A stretch of 18,211 nt of DNA, from NCBI GenBank assembly GCA_026985615.1, contig JALSQD010000014.1:1-18211 (forward strand), given 5' to 3'. Numbering within the stretch: the first letter of the stretch is position 1; each line of letters begins with the position of its first letter. Source of the DNA: Thermaceae bacterium. Its GTDB lineage: Bacteria; Deinococcota; Deinococci; Deinococcales; Marinithermaceae. Below the pieces are notes generated by a model. That model saw nothing but the letters and a program-made list of their open reading frames with translations. It ran no database searches and was not told the origin of the DNA. Shown here one piece after another: positions 12,957-18,211 of the stretch. The translations under genes were made by a program, and so were the position numbers.

Positions 12957-14062
12957 TCAAGGACACCCAACGGTTCAAGCCGTTCACCCGCGACCCCATC
13001 GCGCTGGTGAACGAGCACGGCGAGTGGATCGGGTCGTTCGACCTCGACCTGGACGACGACCAGCTCCGCACCCTCTACCGCGACATGGTGGCGGCCCGCC
13101 TTCTCGACGAGCGACTACTCCTGCTGCAGCGCTCCGGCAAGTCGAGCTTCGCTATGGAGGCTGCGGGCCACGAGGGGATCCAGATCGCCATCGCCCACAC
13201 GGTGAAGCGCGGCTTCGACTGGCTCTTCCCCTACTACCGCGACCATGGCATGCTGCTGGCGCTAGGCGTGCCAGCGCTGGAGATCTTCGCCGAGACGCTG
13301 GCCACCAAGGCCGACCCCGCCAAGGGGCGGCAGATGCCCAACCACCCCGGCTCGAAGAAGCTCAACGCCTTCACCGTGGCCTCGCCCATCGCCTCGCACA
13401 TCCCCCCCGCCGCTGGGGCAGCCATCAGCGCTAAGATCCAGAACACCGGCCAGGTGGTCGTCACCACCTTTGGTGACGGCGCCACCAGCGAGGGCGACTG
13501 GCACGCCGGCGTGAACTTCGCCGCTGCCCAGGGCGCGCCCGCGGTCTTCGTGGTCGAGAACAACCGTTACGCCATCAGCGTGGACCTGCAGAAGCAGACG
13601 GGCTCGGAGAACCTGGCCGTCAAGGCCAAGGCCTACGGCATGCCCGGTTATTACCTCGACGGCATGGACGTGCTGGCGAGCTATTACGTAATGCAAGAGG
13701 TTATCGAGCGCACCCGCGTCGGCGCCGGGCCCGCCCTGGTGGAAGCCGTGGTCTACCGCTACGGCCCGCACTCCTCCGCCGACGACGACCGCCTCTACCG
13801 CCCCAAGGAAGAGGTGGAGCACTGGAAGCAGCGCGATCCCATCGAGCGCTACCGTAAGTTCCTGGCCGGGCGCAGCCTGTGGGACGAGGCCTGGGAAGCC
13901 GAGCTGCGCGAAGAGATCGGCACCGAGCTGGCCCGGGCGCTCGAGGAGGCCGAGGCCGCCGGCCCGGTGCCCGAGGTCTGGATGTTCGACGACGTCTACG
14001 CCGAACCCCTGTGGCCCCAGGTCGAACAGCGCCGGCTCCTCGAAGAAGAGCTGGGCGCCTGA
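12953..14062 (+). CDS. bkdA1: Branched-chain 2-oxo acid dehydrogenase E1 alpha subunit
   Basis: The alpha subunit of the thiamine-diphosphate decarboxylase of a 2-oxo acid dehydrogenase complex, 369 residues. The ThDP motif begins GDGATSEGDW (Gly174) and ends with VENN (Asn203-Asn204); the loop YRYGPHSSADD (268-278) corresponds to the phosphorylation loop of eukaryotic E1. Segments such as FPYYRDHG, TVASPIASH and YRPKEEVEHW match the Thermus thermophilus BCKDH E1-alpha I remember, so the branched-chain type is favoured over pyruvate. It acts on 2-oxoisovalerate and related acids from Val, Leu and Ile. The ATG at 12953 follows AAGGAGG by 5 nt; an open frame further upstream runs through the terminator and is a shadow. 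Confidence 0.95.
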   Translation: MIKDTQRFKPFTRDPIALVNEHGEWIGSFDLDLDDDQLRTLYRDMVAARLLDERLLLLQRSGKSSFAMEAAGHEGIQIAIAHTVKRGFDWLFPYYRDHGMLLALGVPALEIFAETLATKADPAKGRQMPNHPGSKKLNAFTVASPIASHIPPAAGAAISAKIQNTGQVVVTTFGDGATSEGDWHAGVNFAAAQGAPAVFVVENNRYAISVDLQKQTGSENLAVKAKAYGMPGYYLDGMDVLASYYVMQEVIERTRVGAGPALVEAVVYRYGPHSSADDDRLYRPKEEVEHWKQRDPIERYRKFLAGRSLWDEAWEAELREEIGTELARALEEAEAAGPVPEVWMFDDVYAEPLWPQVEQRRLLEEELGA

Positions 14063-14076
14063 AGCGGGAGGCAACG

Positions 14077-15051
14077 ATGGCAACGATGACCCTCGTGCAG
14101 GCGATCGCACGCACGCTCGACGAAGAGATGGCCCGCGACGACGCGGTAGTGGTGCTGGGCGAGGACGTCGGCAAGCGCGGCGGCGTCTTTCTGGCCACCG
14201 AAGGCCTGCAGCAGAAGTACGGCCCCGACCGGGTGATCGACACCCCGCTCTCAGAGGCGGCGATCATCGGCGCGGCAGTGGGCATGGCCGCCCACGGCCT
14301 GCGGCCAGTGGCCGAGATTCAGTTCGCCGACTACGTCTTCCCCGGCTTCGACCAGCTCGTGAGCCAGGCGGCCAAGCTGCGCTACCGTTCGGGCGCGCAG
14401 TTCACCGCCCCCATGGTGGTGCGCATGCCCTCGGGCGGCGGCGTCAAGGGCGGGCACCACCACTCCCAGAGTCCCGAGGCCCACTTCGTCCACACCGCCG
14501 GGCTCAAGGTGGTGGTGGTCAGCACCCCCTACGACGCCAAGGGATTGCTCAAGACCGCCATCCGCGACGACGACCCGGTGGTCTTCATGGAGCCCAAGCG
14601 GCTTTACCGCGCGGTCAAGGAAGAGGTGCCCGACGAGGACTACACCATCCCCCTGGGCCAGGCGGCGGTGCGCCGCGAGGGCGACGACCTCACCCTCATC
14701 TACTACGGCACGGTGGCGCCTGAGGTGCTGCAGGCGGCCGACGAGCTCGAGAAGGTGGGAATCCGCCCCCACGTGCTCGACCTGCGCAGCCTGATGCCGT
14801 GGGACAAGGAGGCGGTGCTCGAGGCCGTGAGCCGGACCGGCCGGGTGATGATCGTGGCCGACGCCCCGCGCCACGCCAGCTTCGCCAGCGAGGTGGCGGC
14901 GACGATCGCCGAGGAGGTGCTCGACCAGCTCGAGGCTCCGCCCGTGCGCGTCACCGGCTTCGACACCCCCTACCCCTACGCCCAGGACAAGCTCTACATG
15001 CCCACCGTCACGCGGATCCTCAACGCCACCAAGAAGGTGCTCGACTACTAG
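14077..15051 (+). CDS. bkdA2: Branched-chain 2-oxo acid dehydrogenase E1 beta subunit
   Basis: The E1 beta subunit, 324 residues, the usual length. It pairs with the alpha subunit in an alpha2-beta2 tetramer and completes the thiamine-diphosphate site. Visible features are VLGEDVGKRGGVF (26-38), DTPLSEAAIIGAAVGMA (55-71; Glu60 should contact the cofactor aminopyrimidine), FADYVFPGFDQL, GGVKGGHHHSQSPEAHF and the C-terminal GFDTPYPYAQDKLYMPT. The ATG at 14077 is preceded by a GGGAGG site and lies 14 nt after the E1-alpha stop; an open extension upstream overlaps E1-alpha and is a shadow. No anomalies are seen. Confidence 0.95.
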   Translation: MATMTLVQAIARTLDEEMARDDAVVVLGEDVGKRGGVFLATEGLQQKYGPDRVIDTPLSEAAIIGAAVGMAAHGLRPVAEIQFADYVFPGFDQLVSQAAKLRYRSGAQFTAPMVVRMPSGGGVKGGHHHSQSPEAHFVHTAGLKVVVVSTPYDAKGLLKTAIRDDDPVVFMEPKRLYRAVKEEVPDEDYTIPLGQAAVRREGDDLTLIYYGTVAPEVLQAADELEKVGIRPHVLDLRSLMPWDKEAVLEAVSRTGRVMIVADAPRHASFASEVAATIAEEVLDQLEAPPVRVTGFDTPYPYAQDKLYMPTVTRILNATKKVLDY

Positions 15052-15067
15052 CGCCCCGGGAGGTGCC

Positions 15068-16429
15068 ATGCCCAAGGAAGTGCTCTTACCCGAGCTCGCC
15101 GAGTCCGTGGTGGAAGGCGAGATCCTCAAGTGGCTGGTCGAGGAAGGCGACGTTGTCGCCAAGGACCAGCCGCTGGTGGAGGTGATGACCGATAAGGTCA
15201 CGGTCGAACTGCCCAGCCCCTTCTCGGGTGTACTGGTGAAGAAGCTCGTCAAGGAGGGCGACGTCGTACCGGTGGAGACGCCGGTGGCGCTCATCGAGGA
15301 AAGCGCCGAAGCCGCCGCGGCCGCTCCGGCAGCCGCAGCCGCGGCGGCGAAGACGGGCGCCGAGGAAGAAGACCGCGGCGAGCGGCTCTCGCTCTTCAAG
15401 CCCGACAAGACCGAGACCGAGGCCGAGGTCAAGAACCCCTTCACCTCCGACTCGCCCCGGCGCGCGGCTACGGCCGCAGCCGAGCGGCCCCGCGCCGGAG
15501 TCAACAAGTACGGCCGGGTGCTGGCCGTGCCGGCGGCGCGCCAGCTGGCGCGCGAGCTGGGCATCGACATCGCCCAGGTGCCCGGCTCCGGTCCGAACGG
15601 CCGCGTGCGTGTGGAAGACGTGCGCGCCTACGCCAAGCAAGGCCCGGCGGCCGCCCCCGCCGCTCCAGCGGCCGCGGCCGGTTTCCCCCCGCCGGTGCCC
15701 TACGTCACCCCGTCGGGCAATGAGGACCGCGAGGAGCGCGTGCCGCTCAGGGGCATGCGCCGCATCATCGCCCAGCAGATGATGGCCAGCCACCTGCACA
15801 CCGTCCGCACCCTCATCGTGGACGAGGCGGACGTCACTGAGCTGGTCGCGCTGCGCCAGCGGCTCAAGGTCAGGGCCGAGGCGGCGGGTGTCAAGCTTAG
15901 CTACGTTCCCTTCATCTTCAAGGCCGCGGTGGAGGCTCTGAAGAAGTTCCCCGCGGTCAACAGCAGCCTCGACGACGCCCGCGGCGAGGTGGTCTACAAG
16001 AAGTACTACAACCTGGGCCTCTCGGTAGCCACCGACGCCGGGCTGGTGGTGCCGGTGATCCGCGACGTGGACCAGAAGACGATTCTCGAGCTGGCCGCTG
16101 AGATCGGCGACAAGGTGACCCGCGCGCGCGAGGGCAAGCTGACGCCCGAGGAGGTCAGCGGCTCCAGCTTCTCGGTGACGAGCGTGGGCAACCTGGGCGG
16201 GCTCTTTTCCTTCCCCATCATCAACGTGCCCGACGCCGCCATCCTGGGGGTGCACACCATCCAGAAGCGCCCGGTCGTCAAAGACGACGGGATCGTCGCT
16301 CGCGAGATGCTCTACCTCTCGCTCAGCTTCGACCACCGCCTGGTGGACGGCGCCGAGGCTACGCTCTTCCTGCGCGTGGTCATCGAGCACCTGGAAGACC
16401 CCTACTGGCTTATGCTGCACGCCGTCTAA
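15068..16429 (+). CDS. bkdB: Dihydrolipoamide acyltransferase E2 of the branched-chain complex
   Basis: The E2 core of the complex, which passes the acyl group from E1 to CoA. The 453 residues show one lipoyl domain (about 1-77; Lys43 in VMTDKVTVEL is the lipoylation site), an Ala/Pro-rich linker, a peripheral subunit-binding domain (about 150-190; VPAARQLARELG, GSGPNGRV), a second Ala/Pro linker and the catalytic acyltransferase domain ending in SFDHRLVDG (His423, Asp427). A single lipoyl domain is normal for BCKDH-type E2. The ATG at 15068 follows GGGAGG, 16 nt after the E1-beta stop. A 601-codon frame on the opposite strand is a composition effect. Confidence 0.96.
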   Translation: MPKEVLLPELAESVVEGEILKWLVEEGDVVAKDQPLVEVMTDKVTVELPSPFSGVLVKKLVKEGDVVPVETPVALIEESAEAAAAAPAAAAAAAKTGAEEEDRGERLSLFKPDKTETEAEVKNPFTSDSPRRAATAAAERPRAGVNKYGRVLAVPAARQLARELGIDIAQVPGSGPNGRVRVEDVRAYAKQGPAAAPAAPAAAAGFPPPVPYVTPSGNEDREERVPLRGMRRIIAQQMMASHLHTVRTLIVDEADVTELVALRQRLKVRAEAAGVKLSYVPFIFKAAVEALKKFPAVNSSLDDARGEVVYKKYYNLGLSVATDAGLVVPVIRDVDQKTILELAAEIGDKVTRAREGKLTPEEVSGSSFSVTSVGNLGGLFSFPIINVPDAAILGVHTIQKRPVVKDDGIVAREMLYLSLSFDHRLVDGAEATLFLRVVIEHLEDPYWLMLHAV

Positions 16430-16438
16430 GGAGAAACC

Positions 16439-17827
16439 ATGTACGACCTGATCGTCATCGGCACCGGGCCGGGCGGTTACCACGCCGCCATCCGTGCCGC
16501 CCAGCTCGGCCTCAAGGTGGCCGCCGTCGAGGAGGGGGCGGTGGGGGGCGTCTGCCTCAACGTTGGCTGCATCCCTACCAAGGCCCTCCTGCACGCCGCC
16601 GAGACCCTGGAACACGCCGAGAAGGCGGCCGAGTTCGGCCTGGTCTTCGCGGAGCCCGAGCGCGACCTCACCAAGATGGGCAGGTGGCGCGACAAGATCG
16701 TCAAGAAGCTTACCGGCGGCGTGGCCAGCCTGCTGAAAGGTAACGGGGTCGAGCTGATCAAGGGGTTCGCGCGCTTCACCGGCCCCCACGAGCTGGAGGT
16801 GGACGGAAAGAAGCTCGAGGCAGGAAAGATTATCATCGCCACCGGGTCCAAGCCGGCGGTGCTGCCAGGCTTCGAGCCCGACGGCGAGCACGTGCTCACC
16901 TCCACCGAGATGCTGCAGGTAGAGCGGGGCGTGCCCGAAAAGCTACTGGTCATTGGCGGCGGGGTAATCGGGCTCGAGTTCGCCTCCATCTACGCCCGCC
17001 TGGGCTCGGAGGTGACCGTCGTCGAGTACGAAGGGCAGATCCTACCCGGTAGCGACCCCGAGCTCGTCAAGCTGCTGGCGCGTAGCCTCAAGAAACAGGG
17101 CATCGCCATCAGGACGGCCACCAAGGCCGTGGGCTACGAAGAGGCGGGGGGCGGGCTGCGGGTCACCGTCGAGCCGGCCGGCGGCGGCAAGCAGGAAGTG
17201 CTGGAAGCCAGCAAGATCCTGCTGGCCGTCGGCCGGGTGCCGGTCACCGAGGCCCTGAACCTCGAAGCCGTGGGCATAAAGACCGACGCGCGCGGCTTCG
17301 TTCCCACCAACGAGCGCATGGAAACGAACGTGCCCGGCGTTTACGCCATCGGCGACGTCACCCGGCCGCCGCTTTTGGCCCACAAGGCGATGAAGGAAGG
17401 GCTGGTAGCCGCCGAGCACGCCGCGGGCCGGCCCGCGGCCTTCGACCAGCAGATACCGGCCGTTGTTTACACCCAGCCCGAGTTCGCCGGCGTCGGCATG
17501 ACCGAAGCCGATGCGAAGGAGCGCGGCATTCAGGTGCGGGTGGGACGCTTCCCTCTCTCCGCCTCGGGCCGGGCGATGACCTTGCAACAGACCGAGGGCA
17601 TGGTCAAGGTCATCGCCGACGCCGAAAACGACCTGCTGCTGGGCGTACACATTCTCGGCCCCGGTGCCTCCGACCTCATCGCCGAGGCGGCGCTAGCGCT
17701 GGAGATGGCCGCGACCGCGACCGACCTCGCGCTCACGGTTCACCCTCACCCCACACTCTCCGAGAACCTCATGGAGGCGGCGGAGAACCTGCATGGTCGG
17801 GCCATTCACATTCTAAACAAGCGCTGA
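16439..17827 (+). CDS. lpdA: Dihydrolipoamide dehydrogenase E3
   Basis: The flavoprotein that reoxidises the lipoyl group of E2 and reduces NAD+. The 462-residue protein shows the FAD motif GTGPGGYHAAIRAA (8-21), the redox disulfide CLNVGC (Cys39, Cys44), the NAD-binding loop VIGGGVIGLEFA, YAIGDV in the second FAD motif and the C-terminal HPHPTLSENLMEA with the catalytic His437-Glu442 pair. The ATG at 16439 is preceded by AAGGAG, 9 nt after the E2 stop. As last gene of the operon it is dedicated to, or at least co-made with, this complex; it may also serve other lipoyl complexes if no second copy exists in the genome. Confidence 0.97.
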   Translation: MYDLIVIGTGPGGYHAAIRAAQLGLKVAAVEEGAVGGVCLNVGCIPTKALLHAAETLEHAEKAAEFGLVFAEPERDLTKMGRWRDKIVKKLTGGVASLLKGNGVELIKGFARFTGPHELEVDGKKLEAGKIIIATGSKPAVLPGFEPDGEHVLTSTEMLQVERGVPEKLLVIGGGVIGLEFASIYARLGSEVTVVEYEGQILPGSDPELVKLLARSLKKQGIAIRTATKAVGYEEAGGGLRVTVEPAGGGKQEVLEASKILLAVGRVPVTEALNLEAVGIKTDARGFVPTNERMETNVPGVYAIGDVTRPPLLAHKAMKEGLVAAEHAAGRPAAFDQQIPAVVYTQPEFAGVGMTEADAKERGIQVRVGRFPLSASGRAMTLQQTEGMVKVIADAENDLLLGVHILGPGASDLIAEAALALEMAATATDLALTVHPHPTLSENLMEAAENLHGRAIHILNKR

Positions 17828-17859
17828 GGGAATTCTAACCACAATCTAATTTTCACAAC

Positions 17860-17875
17860 ACCCCCTTTTGGGGGT
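17860..17875. terminator. Weak hairpin downstream of the bkd operon
   Basis: ACCCCC (17860-17865) and GGGGGT (17870-17875) pair around a TTTT loop, 33 nt after the lpdA stop. The following bases (ATCATATCC) are not a T-tract, so termination may be inefficient or need Rho. No other terminator is visible before the prepilin gene. Confidence 0.4.
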
Positions 17876-17897
17876 ATCATATCCAACTGGATTGCTC

Positions 17898-17903
17898 TAG
17901 TTT
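17898..17903 (+). promoter_or_regulatory. Leaderless-type -10 element of the prepilin gene
   Basis: TAGTTT ends 6 nt before GTG 17910, the same TANNNT-N6-GTG geometry seen at 6786 and, on the minus strand, at 12300. The six bases between are AAGGGC, so a very short Shine-Dalgarno contact is not excluded. No clear -35 is seen. Confidence 0.45.
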
Positions 17904-17909
17904 AAGGGC

Positions 17910-18211
17910 GTGGATAGGCTGCCCCGCCGCCGTTCGCGCGGCTTTACCCTTCTTGAATTGCTCGTCGTGATCGGCATCCTTGGGATCGTCGCCGTGATGG
18001 GCATGTTCAACGGCCGCCTCATGGCGGACCGTCAGGAGCGCAGCTCGTTCCTGACGAGCGTCGAGCAGATCTTCTGGCGGGGCGCGACCACCGCCTCCAG
18101 CCGCGCCGGCACCTACCAGCTCAACTACGACGGCCAGCGGCTGGCCATCGTTCCGAGCGGTGGCGGCACCGCCGTCTACTCGGTGGAAGTGCCTAGCGGC
18201 GTGACCCTTTC
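17910..18211 (+). CDS. Type IV prepilin-like protein (partial, runs off the window)
   Basis: The first 100 residues of a protein with a class III signal peptide. A short basic leader (VDRLPRRRSRG) ends in Gly11, followed by FTLLELLVVIGILGIVAV, with Glu16 at position 5 of the mature protein. Prepilin peptidase would cut after Gly11 and methylate Phe12; the hydrophobic helix then anchors or polymerises the pilin. The soluble part begins about residue 35 (RLMADRQERSSFLTSVEQIF). It may be a major or minor pilin, a type II secretion pseudopilin or a competence pilin; such genes often occur in clusters in Thermaceae, and the clue would be just outside the window. GTG 17910 is chosen for the TAGTTT box before it and the leader length. 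Confidence 0.88.
   Translation, partial: MDRLPRRRSRGFTLLELLVVIGILGIVAVMGMFNGRLMADRQERSSFLTSVEQIFWRGATTASSRAGTYQLNYDGQRLAIVPSGGGTAVYSVEVPSGVTL

Noticed and set aside
15086..16891. 601-codon open frame on the minus strand opposite E2 and E3
   Set aside because: It lies wholly antisense to two well-identified genes, is rich in His, Gly, Asp and Leu as expected for the complement of biased GC-rich codons, and has no recognisable domain.

Overview
This is a GC-rich bacterial chromosomal segment of about 18.2 kb. Several proteins (GroES, the oxo-acid dehydrogenase E1 subunits, a DdrO-type repressor) resemble what I remember of Deinococcota proteins. The best guess is a Thermaceae other than Thermus, for example Oceanithermus, Marinithermus or a relative. 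The phylum is fairly secure; the genus is a guess. Several promoters have the leaderless layout common in this phylum: a TANNNT box about 6 nt before the start codon.

Positions 1-412 hold no convincing intact gene, only a possible broken coding remnant on the minus strand. From 3990 down to 413 runs a tightly packed minus-strand operon: a DdrO-like XRE repressor, an IrrE/ImmA-type metallopeptidase, a CDP-alcohol phosphatidyltransferase, a Nudix hydrolase, an SDR oxidoreductase and GTP cyclohydrolase I (folE). The first two are the partners of the Deinococcus radiation/desiccation response. The predicted cleavage site in the repressor is intact, and a 17-bp palindrome of the RDRM type (TTATG-N7-CATAA) lies in the divergent region before a small plus-strand gene of unknown function (4112-4408).

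Next on the minus strand is glgC, then a SagB-type nitroreductase-like protein and a gamma-glutamylcyclotransferase-like protein (6714 to 4374). Divergent from glgC is a leaderless TrmH/SpoU RNA methyltransferase (6798-7571). It is followed by groES-groEL (7702-9652), with a strong sigma-A-type promoter, a CIRCE-like HrcA operator and a clear intrinsic terminator.

On the minus strand, speB-pdaD-speE (11945 to 9717) encodes a spermidine route from arginine: pyruvoyl-dependent arginine decarboxylase, aminopropyltransferase and agmatinase-type ureohydrolase. An HxlR regulator and rlmH follow upstream.

The last large block on the plus strand is a complete branched-chain 2-oxo acid dehydrogenase operon (E1-alpha, E1-beta, E2, E3; 12953-17827). 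Its leader is the most striking part of the window. A 36-codon ORF carries a run of Ile-Val-Leu-Ile-Leu-Ile codons, and an intrinsic terminator sits inside the ORF downstream of that run. The ORF's stop codon overlaps the E1-alpha start codon. This looks like a branched-chain amino acid attenuator. The terminator lies inside the translated region, so the polarity may be opposite to classical attenuation: translation permits expression and stalling stops it, as would suit a catabolic operon. The window ends inside a type IV prepilin-like gene.
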